Of a stretch of DNA of 64,000 bases, positions 8,704 to 17,469 are shown piece after piece. Every line of letters begins with the position of its first letter. Position 1 is the stretch's first letter. The notes under the pieces were generated by a model. That model was not told the origin of the DNA, searched no databases, and saw only the letters and a program-made list of their open reading frames with translations. Source of the stretch: Nocardioides albus (GTDB taxonomy: Bacteria; Actinomycetota; Actinomycetes; Propionibacteriales; Nocardioidaceae); NCBI RefSeq assembly GCF_014648255.1, contig NZ_BMQT01000007.1:232862-296861 (forward strand), written 5' to 3'. The position numbers and the translations under genes are program-made.

Positions 8704-9714
8704 TCAACCTGTCGGCAGCGGTCCGTCGTCGGCGATCCGGTGCAGGTGCGCGGTGAACGAGTGCTGGTGGTCGACCCGTGGCAGCCGCAGAGCGGCGCCC
8801 GTGACCAGGTGAAGGGTGACGTCGATGCGTGGGTTGGCCCGGCGCTCGTCGACGACACCGGTGTCGATGCTGGTCACGTCCTCCCAGAGGATGACGTCGG
8901 TGTGCCGCGCATACTCCAGGACCAGGCCGCCTTCGTAGAGCCCGATGTCGACCGCGAGGGGGCGCTGTAGGCCGAGCCAGGTCAGCCGGAACCCGATGGT
9001 GAGCCCGGTGAGCGCGACCAGGCCACCGCCGATCATGATCACGGTCGGCAGGTGTGGCCGGGTGGCGATCCACGCACCGAACCCGATGAGCGCCGGCCCG
9101 ACGACGAGCCCGACGGGCACCAGCCACGCCCGTCCGTGCGCCGGGTGGGTGCTCAGCCGGATGCCGAGGTCCTCGCTGAGCGTCTCCTCGCCCGGCGTAC
9201 TCAGCCATGCCCGCCGCGTCGGCAGCACCACCAGCCCGAGCACCGTGAGCGCGATCCCGCCCCAGAGCACCGGGTCGCGGCCCATCCCGATGATGCGGGC
9301 CGGCCACGGGTTGATCGCATGCTCTCCGTAGGCGTCGGTGCCGACCACCCACATCCGGAAGGTCGCCTTCGACGGGTCGGGGTCCCGGCCGATGTCGCGC
9401 AGCGTGCCGTGGATGCTCCCGGTGACCTGCTCTCCGTCGAGGCGCCACCGGCCCTGGCAGGAGGTGATGTCGCCCGTGCCGCCGTCGAACTCGCACCTCT
9501 CCACCACGCTCACCTCCGCCCACTGCCCGCTGTTCCACCGGTCGGCGGCCTGCTGTGCCACGACGGTGGCCGGTAGCAGCATCGCCAGGGCGCCGAGGCC
9601 CAGGGTGATGAGCGCGACGGCGATCGACGTGCGCCGCTTCAGCCGGATGATCCGGCGGGACGGGGCGATGAGACGGGACTTGGGGCCGGTGGTGGGGAGC
9701 ACGAGGCCTTTCAC
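8704..9714 (-). CDS. Membrane protein with C-terminal PH-like soluble domain
   Basis: Unassigned integral membrane protein, 336 aa. Hydrophobic segments lie near residues 30-52, 128-146, 195-215 and 220-240. Between the first two is a soluble extracytoplasmic region with two Cys residues (RCEFDG and SCQGRW) that could form a disulfide. The C-terminal roughly 80 residues (VDIGLYEGGLVLEYA ... VILWEDVTSID) resemble the bacterial PH-like fold found in several actinobacterial membrane proteins, but this is a weak pattern-based guess. The start is a GTG at 9714. It lies immediately upstream of the dehydrogenase and is probably co-transcribed. Confidence 0.7.
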   Translation of the reverse strand: MKGLVLPTTGPKSRLIAPSRRIIRLKRRTSIAVALITLGLGALAMLLPATVVAQQAADRWNSGQWAEVSVVERCEFDGGTGDITSCQGRWRLDGEQVTGSIHGTLRDIGRDPDPSKATFRMWVVGTDAYGEHAINPWPARIIGMGRDPVLWGGIALTVLGLVVLPTRRAWLSTPGEETLSEDLGIRLSTHPAHGRAWLVPVGLVVGPALIGFGAWIATRPHLPTVIMIGGGLVALTGLTIGFRLTWLGLQRPLAVDIGLYEGGLVLEYARHTDVILWEDVTSIDTGVVDERRANPRIDVTLHLVTGAALRLPRVDHQHSFTAHLHRIADDGPLPTG

Positions 9715-9915
9715 ATCGAGACGGGGAGGGACGTCGCCAGGGGCATCGGAAGTCTAGTCGGATGCCCCTACTGCTTCACCTCGGACCACGTACGTCGGGT
9801 CGCATGCGGCTGCTGGCTCCTCACCATCAGGACGACCTCCATCCGGCAAGGATTCACGAGCGAATCGCGCGTTTCGTAAGTAAAGGAGCGTACTCATCTG
9901 ATTCATGATGAAACC

Positions 9916-11448
9916 ATGAGCCAGATGCCCGATCCGACCTGTCCGCGCTGCGGTACGCGGCTTGCTGCTGGTGCGACCGTCTGTCCCACCTGCGGGGCCC
10001 AGCAACTCGGTCCGCCCGCGCCAGGCATTCACGACGAACCGACTCAGGTGCCTGGCTCATGGACTCCGCCGCCCCCGCCCCCTCCTCAGGCTGCTGGCTG
10101 GACCCCGCCACCGCCACCGCCTGCCGGTTGGGCGGCACCGGGAGGTCCTCCGCCGGGCTTCCCTGCGCCGGGACCCCGAAAGCGAACCGGCCTGTGGATC
10201 GGTCTCGCCGTCGGCGTGACGCTGCTCCTCGTCGCCGGCATCGGCACGGCCGCGTTCTTGCTCCTGCGTGACGACGACGAGGAGCCGACCGCGGGGCCGG
10301 TGACGACTGAGCCGAGCCAGACCTGGTCGTGGGAGTCCGACAAGCCGATCTCGCACGTCTATCCGGGGCCGGGGCTCAACCTGGTCACGCTGGATGGCGA
10401 GGAGCGCGGGGTGGTCGCCCTCGACGAGGACGGCAAGGAGCTCTGGCGCGACGAGCGCCACCCCTACAACTACATCACCGTCTACGAGGACCAGAAGCTG
10501 ATCACAGCGAGCTGGTACGTCGCCATCGCCTCCAGCGAGGGCAGCGACAGCGACAGCGGTGATGTCGTGTTCGACTACGACGGCGAGGTCGTCTGGGAGA
10601 ACACCGATCCAGATGTCAGTCTCCACGGCATCGCCGAGGACGGCGACTACATGGTCCGCACCGGGGACAAGCTGGCGAAGCTCGATCCCACGAGCAAGGA
10701 CGAGGACTGGAGCATCACCGGGCAGCAATTCGCCTACGCCGACGACGCGACCTTCGTCCTCGACGGCGACCAGCTGACTCGTTTCGCCGAGGACAGCGAC
10801 GAGCAGGAGTGGAGCACCGAGCTGCCTGCGGGCCATGCCGAAGGTCTGGAAGAGGACTATCTGCTCCGCCTCCACGCCAACGACGACCTCGTCCTGGTGG
10901 CGTCCGGCAGTCTGTTCGCCTTCGACCCGGAGTCAGGCAAGAGCCTGTGGACCGAGAACACCTCCGGTGAGGTGATGAGCGTCGCCGGCGACAGGTACGC
11001 AGTCTCGCAGGCGTACTCCTACGACGAGACCACAGGTGAGTCGGCGGGTCCCAAGCCGCCCTTCCCGATCTACGGCGCGGAGGGCGAGGCAGGGAGCCTC
11101 GAGATCGTCGAAGGTGGCTTCGGGTGGTTGGCGGTCGAGGTCGTCGAGGTCGACGGAGAGGAGATGACGCTGCAGAGGTCCAGCGGCGGCCTCTACGACG
11201 TCGACGGCGCCTTGGTCGAGAGCGGCTACGACAACGTCGCCTACACGCTGGACGAAGGTGTCTACACCGTCGACGGTGCCACCATCGGATATCGGGAATG
11301 GGGCAGTGACGAGCCGGAGTGGACGCTCATGCTCGATGACGTCGAGTCGGTGGCGACGGAAGACGATCCCGGCCAGGATGTCGAGGTAGCCGGCGGAGAG
11401 GGCGAGATCTTCGTCAACGACAAGCACACCGTCTGGCGCTATGAGTAA
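9916..11448 (+). CDS. Zinc-ribbon, proline-rich, membrane-anchored PQQ-like beta-propeller protein
   Basis: 510 aa with a modular architecture. An N-terminal double-CxxC zinc ribbon (CPRCG at residues 9-13, CPTCG further on) leads into a Pro/Gly-rich linker of PPPPPP runs. Next is one transmembrane helix (about 93-115, GLWIGLAVGVTLLLVAGIG), then an acidic C-terminal region of about 380 residues. That region has PQQ-like repeat patterns such as GVVALDEDGKELWRD, GDVVFDYDGEVVWEN and SLFAFDPESGKSLWT. The fold predicts an extracytoplasmic beta-propeller tethered through a cytoplasmic zinc ribbon. The function is unknown. The ATG overlaps a TGATGAAACCATGA stretch, and a downstream hairpin follows. 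Confidence 0.8.
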   Translation: MSQMPDPTCPRCGTRLAAGATVCPTCGAQQLGPPAPGIHDEPTQVPGSWTPPPPPPPQAAGWTPPPPPPAGWAAPGGPPPGFPAPGPRKRTGLWIGLAVGVTLLLVAGIGTAAFLLLRDDDEEPTAGPVTTEPSQTWSWESDKPISHVYPGPGLNLVTLDGEERGVVALDEDGKELWRDERHPYNYITVYEDQKLITASWYVAIASSEGSDSDSGDVVFDYDGEVVWENTDPDVSLHGIAEDGDYMVRTGDKLAKLDPTSKDEDWSITGQQFAYADDATFVLDGDQLTRFAEDSDEQEWSTELPAGHAEGLEEDYLLRLHANDDLVLVASGSLFAFDPESGKSLWTENTSGEVMSVAGDRYAVSQAYSYDETTGESAGPKPPFPIYGAEGEAGSLEIVEGGFGWLAVEVVEVDGEEMTLQRSSGGLYDVDGALVESGYDNVAYTLDEGVYTVDGATIGYREWGSDEPEWTLMLDDVESVATEDDPGQDVEVAGGEGEIFVNDKHTVWRYE

Positions 11449-11495
11449 GAGATCGCACGGGTAGGGCCGCTGCTGCGCGCCACCCGTGCGATCTC
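11449..11495 (+). terminator. Rho-independent-like stem-loop after the beta-propeller gene
   Basis: Perfect 14-bp arms, GAGATCGCACGGGT at 11449-11462 and its complement at 11482-11495, start one base after the TAA stop. The 19-nt loop can pair further. There is no U-tract. It is the natural transcription end of the upstream gene and insulates thrS. Confidence 0.75.
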
Positions 11496-11601
11496 CAAGC
11501 CGCTCCGGGTGGTGTCCGACGGTGCTTGATGCACGTTGTGCGCCGCCATCTGGATACGATCGGTGTCGCCGTAGACCACCCGAACGATGCCAGGAGAAAC
11601 C

Positions 11602-13590
11602 GTGTCCGAGATCAAGATCGCCGTACTCACCCCCGACGGGCGCGAGGAGCGGACGGTCACTACGGGCACGAAGGCGTGGGAGCTCTTCGCGGACAACCCC
11701 GACGTGATCGCGGCCAGGGTCGGCGAGGATCTCAAGGACCTCGCTTACGAGCTGGTCGACGGCGTCGAGGTCGAGGGCGTCCTGATCGACTCCGAGGACG
11801 GTCACAACATCCTGCGCCACTCGACCGCGCACGTGATGGCCCAGGCGGTCCAGGAGCTCTTCCCGGAGGCCAAGCTCGGGATCGGCCCGCCGGTGACCGA
11901 CGGCTTCTACTACGACTTCGACGTCGAGACCCCGTTCGTGCCCGAGGACCTGGTCAAGATCGAGTCCCGGATGAAGAAGATCATCAAGGCCAACCAGAAG
12001 TTCTCCCGCCGGGTCACCACCGACGACGACGCCCGCGTCGAGCTGGCCGAGGAGCCCTACAAGCTCGAGCTGATCGGACTCAAGGGCTCGGCTGCCGATG
12101 CTGCCGAAGGCGCCAGCGCCGAGGTCGGCGGCGGCGAGCTGACCATCTACGACAACCTCGACCGCAACGGCGAGATCGCGTGGAAGGACCTGTGCCGCGG
12201 CCCGCACCTGCCGACCACCAAGCGGATCCCGGCCTTCAAGCTGATGCGGTCCGCCGCGGCGTACTGGCGCGGTGACGAGAAGAACAAGCAGCTCCAGCGC
12301 ATCTACGGCACCGCCTGGGAGTCCAAGGAGGCGCTCGAGGCCCACCTGACCCGGATCGAGGAGGCCGAGCGCCGCGACCACCGCAAGCTCGGCCGCGAGC
12401 TCGACCTGTTCTCCTTCCCGGACGAGATCGGCTCCGGCCTCCCGGTCTTCCACCCCAAGGGCGGGATCATCAAGCGGGAGATGGAGGACTACGTACGCGC
12501 CAAGCACATCGAGCACGGCTTCGAGTACGTCGGCACCCCGCACATCGCGCGTGAGCAGCTCTTCCACACCTCGGGCCACCTGCCCTACTACGGCGACGGC
12601 ATGTTCCCGGCGCTGGACGTGGACGGCCAGGACTACCGCCTCAAGGCGATGAACTGCCCGATGCACAACCTGATCTACCGCTCCCGCGGGCGCTCCTACC
12701 GCGAGCTGCCGCTGCGCCTGTTCGAATTCGGCTCCGTCTACCGAAACGAGAAGTCGGGCGTCATCCACGGGCTCACCCGCGTGCGTGGCTTCGCCCAGGA
12801 CGACTCCCACTCCTACTGCACCAAGGAGCAGGCCCCGGCCGAGGTCAAGCACCTGCTCGACTTCATGCTCACCGTGCTCAAGGACTTCGGTCTCGACGAC
12901 TTCTACCTGGAGATGTCGACCCGCGACGACGCCAACAAGGACAAGTTCGTCGGCAGCGACGAGGACTGGGCCGAGGCCACGAAGATCCTCGAGGACGTCG
13001 CGTCCGAGACTGGTCTCGACCTCGTGCCCGACCCGGGCGGCGCGGCGTTCTACGGCCCGAAGATCTCCGTCCAGGCCAAGGACGCGATCGGCCGGACCTG
13101 GCAGATGGGCACGGTGCAGTACGACTTCAACCAGCCCTCCGCCGACCGGTTCAACCTGGAGTACCAGGCCGCCGACGGCACCCGCCAGCAGCCGGTGATG
13201 ATCCACTCGGCCAAGTTCGGCTCCATCGAGCGGTTCCTCGGCGTGCTCGTCGAGCACTACGCCGGCGCCATGCCGCCGTGGCTCGCCCCGGTCCAGGTGG
13301 AGATGATCCCGGTCGCGGATGCGTTCAACGACTACGTCTACGACATCGCCGGCAAGCTGAAGAAGGCAGGCGTACGCGTCGAGGTGGACGAGTCGAGCGA
13401 CCGCTTCCAGAAGAAGATCCGCAACGCCCAGCTCCAGAAGATCCCGTTCATGCTGATCGCCGGTGGCGAGGACGTCGACAAGGGCGCGGTCAGCTTCCGT
13501 TACCGCGACGGCCGCCAAGAGAACGGCATCCCGGTCGACGAGGCCATCGCCCGGATCGTCGCCGCCGTGGAGTCGCACGAGCAAGTCTGA
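11602..13590 (+). CDS. thrS: Threonyl-tRNA synthetase
   Basis: Class II aminoacyl-tRNA synthetase charging tRNA-Thr, 662 aa. An N-terminal TGS domain ([15 protein letters not shown]), the editing/SAD region with [11 protein letters not shown], the catalytic core with motif 2 ([13 protein letters not shown]) and [14 protein letters not shown], and a C-terminal anticodon-binding domain are all present. I choose the GTG at 11602: an AGGAG ribosome-binding site sits 5-6 nt upstream, whereas the in-frame ATG at 11587 would lie upstream of that site. In mycobacteria thrS is followed by the HIT gene and pgsA; here those are displaced to 25.6 and 44.8 kb. Confidence 0.97.
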   Translation: MSEIKIAVLTPDGREERTVTTGTKAWELFADNPDVIAARVGEDLKDLAYELVDGVEVEGVLIDSEDGHNILRHSTAHVMAQAVQELFPEAKLGIGPPVTDGFYYDFDVETPFVPEDLVKIESRMKKIIKANQKFSRRVTTDDDARVELAEEPYKLELIGLKGSAADAAEGASAEVGGGELTIYDNLDRNGEIAWKDLCRGPHLPTTKRIPAFKLMRSAAAYWRGDEKNKQLQRIYGTAWESKEALEAHLTRIEEAERRDHRKLGRELDLFSFPDEIGSGLPVFHPKGGIIKREMEDYVRAKHIEHGFEYVGTPHIAREQLFHTSGHLPYYGDGMFPALDVDGQDYRLKAMNCPMHNLIYRSRGRSYRELPLRLFEFGSVYRNEKSGVIHGLTRVRGFAQDDSHSYCTKEQAPAEVKHLLDFMLTVLKDFGLDDFYLEMSTRDDANKDKFVGSDEDWAEATKILEDVASETGLDLVPDPGGAAFYGPKISVQAKDAIGRTWQMGTVQYDFNQPSADRFNLEYQAADGTRQQPVMIHSAKFGSIERFLGVLVEHYAGAMPPWLAPVQVEMIPVADAFNDYVYDIAGKLKKAGVRVEVDESSDRFQKKIRNAQLQKIPFMLIAGGEDVDKGAVSFRYRDGRQENGIPVDEAIARIVAAVESHEQV

Positions 13591-13594
13591 CCAC

Positions 13595-13650
13595 GTCGCG
13601 GTGTGCTGCCAGGAGTGCGCTCGAGCGCACTCCTGGCAGCACACCGCGAC
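13595..13650. terminator. 56-bp perfect palindrome after thrS
   Basis: Two 28-nt arms are exact reverse complements with no loop, centred between 13622 and 13623 (core GCGCTCGAGCGC). It starts 4 bp after the thrS stop. A TGTTTT run follows at 13651-13656, which would serve as a short U-tract for plus-strand termination. The next gene's ribosome-binding site (GAGGAG) lies only a few bases further, so the palindrome separates thrS from the orphan gene. The length and perfection are unusual for a simple terminator. Confidence 0.8.
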
Positions 13651-13669
13651 TGTTTTGAGGAGTAGCCCA

Positions 13670-14389
13670 GTGGCTCAAGAGCTGCAGGAGGCGCTGACCG
13701 AGGTGGACGCGTTGTTCGCCGGGCGTACCTGTGCCACTGACAACGTCTGTCTGCACTGCTACCCCGAGGCTTGGGCGGTGGAGCTGTCCCGGCCGGACAC
13801 GTCACTGCATTCGCAGTTCCTGGAGTCAGTGACGTACAAGAATCCGTGGTCCGTAGAAGATCACGACGCACTCCTGCGTAGAATTCTTCCCCAACTGGCG
13901 CGAGGGATGGCGGCGGGAACGGTGCATGTCGCCTGGCCTGAACAGCACGCGCTGGCTCGTGGTGGATGGCGGTCGTGGCCCGAGCGCGAGTCCAGCGCCG
14001 TGCGCAGGTTCGTCGAAGCATGGTGGCACGACCTGATCGTCGTGAGCGAGCCCAATCACACCGTCGAGAAGGCCTTCGAGACGTACGTCGCCATCACGGC
14101 CGATCTCGCCGCAGCACTCGACTCGTGGCCGCGGGGCGACATCGCGACCGCGCACTTCGTAGCGCTCAGCAAGGACTGGCTGTGCGACCTTACCCACGGA
14201 AATGACCCGCTCGATGGGATCGACCAGATCGACGACGCCGGGGGTCAGCTCGAACGCTGGTACATGACCACCGGTGCTGAGAAGCTTCGCAATGCGGGCG
14301 AGTTGGAGCTCGCCGTGGACGCCGAGCGGCTCGCGCTGGACATCGACGAGAGGATGAAGCTCCTCTACGGAGCGAGCCCAGACGCGTAG
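13670..14389 (+). CDS. Uncharacterised protein (239 aa)
   Basis: I do not recognise this family. The start is a GTG at 13670 preceded by GAGGAG about 7 nt upstream. The protein is soluble with no signal peptide or transmembrane helix. Noticeable features are a Cys-rich N-terminal patch (CATDNVCLHCYPE, three Cys within about 11 residues), tryptophans in an amphipathic middle (RRFVEAWWHDLIVVS), and an acidic C-terminus. The GC-skewed codon use is a little more relaxed than in thrS, which could indicate an accessory gene. It sits alone, bounded by the 56-bp palindrome upstream and a repeat-containing gap downstream. Confidence 0.7.
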   Translation: MAQELQEALTEVDALFAGRTCATDNVCLHCYPEAWAVELSRPDTSLHSQFLESVTYKNPWSVEDHDALLRRILPQLARGMAAGTVHVAWPEQHALARGGWRSWPERESSAVRRFVEAWWHDLIVVSEPNHTVEKAFETYVAITADLAAALDSWPRGDIATAHFVALSKDWLCDLTHGNDPLDGIDQIDDAGGQLERWYMTTGAEKLRNAGELELAVDAERLALDIDERMKLLYGASPDA

Positions 14390-14554
14390 ACCTAGCAACG
14401 GCGACCATCCGAAACCGTGCGCAGGCCGCGACACGCCGAACTCCCGGCGCGTCGCACTCCCATTCATGGGTCGAAGCGGTCACCCGCTGCGCGGGCAGCG
14501 CCCACGATCGCCTCGCGACGACCACACCGTCTCCTCGGCGCTCGAAAGGACTGT

Positions 14555-14597
14555 GTTGGTTTCGACACGCTCGCTGGCGCTCGCGGCTCGACCAGCG
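14555..14597. repeat. Dispersed GGTCGAGC-family hairpin repeat
   Basis: The left arm begins GTTGGTTTCGACACGC and the right arm ends GGCTCGACCAGCG, with CGCTCGCTGGCGCTCGCG between them. It pairs as an imperfect hairpin. Related sequence with the same ACTGTGTTGGT lead-in and CTCGACCAGCG end occurs at 48747-48830, and a related hairpin at 48672-48718. It is a repetitive intergenic element of unknown role. Confidence 0.65.
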
Positions 14598-14649
14598 GTG
14601 GGCCCTGGGCCTCATCTTTAAATGTGACGGCATGTCGCGCGTACTCTTG

Positions 14650-14673
14650 TTATCGGGACACGTGTCCGGGTAA
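14650..14673. promoter_or_regulatory. Palindromic operator candidate for the TetR regulator
   Basis: A 24-bp near-perfect palindrome with the perfect 12-bp core GGACACGTGTCC; only two of twelve pairs mismatch. It lies 60 bp upstream of the diiron oxygenase ATG. The operon's last gene encodes a TetR-family repressor, and such regulators typically bind this kind of site in their own operon promoter. Assignment to that regulator is inference. Confidence 0.6.
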
Positions 14674-14732
14674 CGTGGGTCACGTAGTCAGTGGTTCAAC
14701 GCAGAACTCAACGGTGCAAAGGAGCGATCGTC

Positions 14733-15728
14733 ATGACCGCCGTTCAGGATGAGAAGTCCGTCGGATACGTCCGCCAGGGCAAGCAGGCCTACCTCGACAC
14801 GCTCCGCACGCTGTCGGAGGCCTCGGTGGAGGTCCACTTCGACCCGTTCAAGGACATCGACTGGGACTCCGCCGAGCTGGAGGTGCGCCCGGACGACGAG
14901 CGCTGGATCCTCAACGACGCCGACGAGATCGGTGCCCACCCGTGGTACAAGGCGCTGTCCAAGGAGCGCCAGATCGAGATCGGGATGTACCGCTGGGCTC
15001 AGGTCGCCAAGGTGGGGCTGCAGTTCGAGCAGCTGCTCATCGGTGGCGTGATGAACCACCTGGTGTGGTCGGAGAACAACAACCCGGAGTTCCGCTACGC
15101 GACTCACGAGGTGACCGAGGAGACCCACCACACCCAGATGTTCCAGGAGTTCGTCAACCGGGTGAACCCCGACGTGGCGGGTGCGCCGACCTACTTCAAG
15201 GTCCTGGTGCCCTTCATGGCCTCGGCGGGCGCGTTCTTCCCGGAGGCGTTCTTCACTGGGATCCTCGCCGGCGAGGAGCCGATCGACCACCTGCAGAAGG
15301 GCGCGATGCGCTCCGGCGGCAGCCACCCCGCGGCCAACCGGATCATGCAGATCCACATCGCCGAGGAGGCCCGCCACATCGGCTTCGCCCACCAGTACCT
15401 CGAGCAGCACGTGCCCGAGCTCGGCCGGGTGAAGAAGACCCTGCTGGCCTACATCTTCCCGGTCATCATGCGACTGCTCTGCGACGTGATCATGGTCCCG
15501 AGCAAGCAGGCGCGCTACGACATGGGCATCCCGGACGCGGTCGCCCGCGAGATCTGGTGGAAGTCGGAGGAGTCCGAGAAGCTGCTGCGTGACCTCTTCG
15601 GTGACGTACGCCTCCTGGCCGACAACCTCGGCATCCGCAAGGGTCCGGCCAAGCTGCTGTGGAAGCTGACCGGCATCGACGGGCGCGCCTCGCGCTTCCG
15701 TGCCGAGCCGCGCGCGGCCTCCTACTGA
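14733..15728 (+). CDS. AurF-like diiron oxygenase
   Basis: 331 aa, four-helix-bundle diiron protein of the AurF (p-aminobenzoate N-oxygenase) family. Likely iron ligands are visible in FEQLLIGG, THEVTEETHHTQMF (residues 124-137) and IAEEARHIGFAH (residues 209-220). The ATG at 14733 follows an AAAGGAG site; the frame is open upstream without family similarity. It is followed after 33 bp by a ferredoxin/ferredoxin-reductase fusion, which would supply electrons to the di-iron centre. From memory, the pair matches M. tuberculosis Rv0885-fprB. The substrate is unknown. Confidence 0.85.
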   Translation: MTAVQDEKSVGYVRQGKQAYLDTLRTLSEASVEVHFDPFKDIDWDSAELEVRPDDERWILNDADEIGAHPWYKALSKERQIEIGMYRWAQVAKVGLQFEQLLIGGVMNHLVWSENNNPEFRYATHEVTEETHHTQMFQEFVNRVNPDVAGAPTYFKVLVPFMASAGAFFPEAFFTGILAGEEPIDHLQKGAMRSGGSHPAANRIMQIHIAEEARHIGFAHQYLEQHVPELGRVKKTLLAYIFPVIMRLLCDVIMVPSKQARYDMGIPDAVAREIWWKSEESEKLLRDLFGDVRLLADNLGIRKGPAKLLWKLTGIDGRASRFRAEPRAASY

Positions 15729-15761
15729 TCACATCCAAACGGCCTAGAACGGTAGTCACAC

Positions 15762-17444
15762 GTGCCTCACGTCGTCACCCAGTCGTGCTGTGCAGACGCC
15801 TCCTGCGTGGTCGCCTGCCCGGTCAACTGCATCCACCCCGCCCCGGGCGAGCCCGGCTTCGGTGAGGCCGAGATGCTCTACGTCGACGCCAAGAGCTGTG
15901 TCGACTGCGGCGCCTGCGTCACGGCCTGCCCGGCCGACGCGATCGTGCCGCACACGACCCTGACCGCCGCGCAGGAGCCGTTCCTGGCCATCAACGCGGA
16001 GTACTTCGAGGTCTTCCCCCACAAGGACCGCACCCCGCTCGCCCTGGTCCACCCGCAGCGTCGGCTGACCCGCACCGGACCGTTCCGGGTCGCGGTCGTC
16101 GGCGCCGGGCCGGCGGGGATGTACGCAGCCGACGAGCTGCTCAAGCACCCCGAGATCAACGTCGACGTCTTCGACCGGCTGCCGACGCCGTACGGCCTGG
16201 TCCGGGCGGGCGTCGCGCCTGACCACCAGAACACCAAGCAGGTCGAGAAGCTCTTCGCGCAGGTCGAGTCGCAGCCGGGATTCCGTTACTTCCTGGGTGT
16301 CGAGGTCGGCAAGGACGTCTCCCACGCTGAGCTGACCGCCCGCTATCACGCGGTGGTCTACACCGTCGGCGCGGCGAGCGACCGGGCGCTCGGGATCGAG
16401 GGCGACGACCTGCCCGGCTCGCTCAGCGCGACCGACTTCGTGGGCTGGTACAACGGCCATCCGGACAAGCAGGACCTGCCCGTCCACCTCGACGCGGAGT
16501 CCATCGGATCGGGGCGGGTCGTCCTGGTCGGCAACGGCAACGTGGCGCTCGACTGTGCCCGGATCCTGGCCGAGGATCCCGAGCGGCTGGCCAGCACGGA
16601 CGTCGCCGACGGATCGTTGGCGGTGCTGCGCGAGAGTGCGGTGCGGGAGGTGGTCGTCCTCGGGCGCAGGGGGCCTGGGGAGGCGGCCTTCACCGTGCCG
16701 GAGCTGGTCGGGCTGATGGGCCACGCCGGCGTCAACGTCGCGGTCGACACCGGCGACCTTCCGCTCGAGGAGGCGCTCGCCGGAGGCGAGACGACCACCC
16801 GGTTGCTGCGCGAGATCTCGGGCCGCGAGGTGCGTCCGGAGCTGCGTACGGTCGTGCTTCGGTTCCTCAGCTCGCCGGTGCGCGTGCTCGGCACCGAGCG
16901 GGTCACCGGGGTCGAGGTCGGCCGCAACCGCCTCGAGCGCGACGAGAACGGTGTCGTCCGCGCGGTCCCCACCGGCGAGACCGAGGTCCTCGAGACCGGG
17001 ATGCTGCTGCGCGCGGTCGGCTACAAGGGCCTGCCCGTGGCTGATCTTCCCTATGACGCCGCGACCGGGACCGTCCCCAACGAGCGCGGCCGGGTGCTCC
17101 CGGGCGTCTATGTGGCCGGCTGGGTCAAGCGCGGCCCGAACGGCTTCATCGGCACCAACAAGTCCGACGCCGAGGAGACGGTCGATCAGCTCCTCGACGA
17201 CCTCGACGCGGACCGGATCCCCGCCCCGGTCGGTGACGCCGGGGAGATCACTGCGGTCGTACGCGGCCGGCAGCCCGGCATGGTCGACCTGGCCGGCTGG
17301 CAGGCGATCGACCGTGAGGAGAAGCGGCGCGGCGCCGAGGCGGGTCGCCCGCGGGTGAAGATCACCGACGTCGAGGAGATGCGGGGCATCGCCGCGAAGT
17401 CGCGGAAACCCCGATACTCTCTTCGACGTCGCAAGGAGCGCTGA
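15762..17444 (+). CDS. fprB: Ferredoxin - ferredoxin-NADP+ reductase fusion (FprB type)
   Basis: 560 aa. N-terminal ferredoxin domain (residues 1-70) has two Cys clusters: SCCADASCVVACPVNC and SCVDCGACVTACP, consistent with a 7Fe/8Fe ferredoxin. It is fused to an adrenodoxin-reductase-like FAD/NADPH domain with VAVVGAGPAGMYAAD and the second nucleotide loop VLVGNGNVALDCARIL, and a C-terminal GWVKRGPNGFIGTNK. It moves electrons from NADPH to its own ferredoxin and probably on to the upstream diiron oxygenase. The start is GTG 15762 (MPHVVTQSC), exactly as in FprB proteins. Confidence 0.93.
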   Translation: MPHVVTQSCCADASCVVACPVNCIHPAPGEPGFGEAEMLYVDAKSCVDCGACVTACPADAIVPHTTLTAAQEPFLAINAEYFEVFPHKDRTPLALVHPQRRLTRTGPFRVAVVGAGPAGMYAADELLKHPEINVDVFDRLPTPYGLVRAGVAPDHQNTKQVEKLFAQVESQPGFRYFLGVEVGKDVSHAELTARYHAVVYTVGAASDRALGIEGDDLPGSLSATDFVGWYNGHPDKQDLPVHLDAESIGSGRVVLVGNGNVALDCARILAEDPERLASTDVADGSLAVLRESAVREVVVLGRRGPGEAAFTVPELVGLMGHAGVNVAVDTGDLPLEEALAGGETTTRLLREISGREVRPELRTVVLRFLSSPVRVLGTERVTGVEVGRNRLERDENGVVRAVPTGETEVLETGMLLRAVGYKGLPVADLPYDAATGTVPNERGRVLPGVYVAGWVKRGPNGFIGTNKSDAEETVDQLLDDLDADRIPAPVGDAGEITAVVRGRQPGMVDLAGWQAIDREEKRRGAEAGRPRVKITDVEEMRGIAAKSRKPRYSLRRRKER

Positions 17445-17469
17445 GTCGCTCTCGACGCCGACGCGAAAC

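Larger units (their letters stand above)
14390..14732. other. 343-bp intergenic region with dispersed repeat and operator
   Basis: No gene is supported here. The region carries a copy of the GGTCGAGC-type dispersed hairpin repeat (14555-14597), an AT-richer stretch TTTAAATGTGAC near 14617, and the palindromic operator candidate at 14650-14673. The ribosome-binding site AAAGGAG (about 14718-14724) precedes the diiron protein ATG. Confidence 0.7.

Noticed and set aside
10933-13644. A 903-codon minus-strand open frame
   Set aside because: Antisense to thrS and the beta-propeller gene; composition-driven translation (Val/Leu/Asp/Gly/His repeats) with no domain.
13463-13669. N-terminal extension of the orphan protein into thrS
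   Set aside because: It runs through thrS and the 56-bp palindrome; the GTG at 13670 has a proper GAGGAG site.
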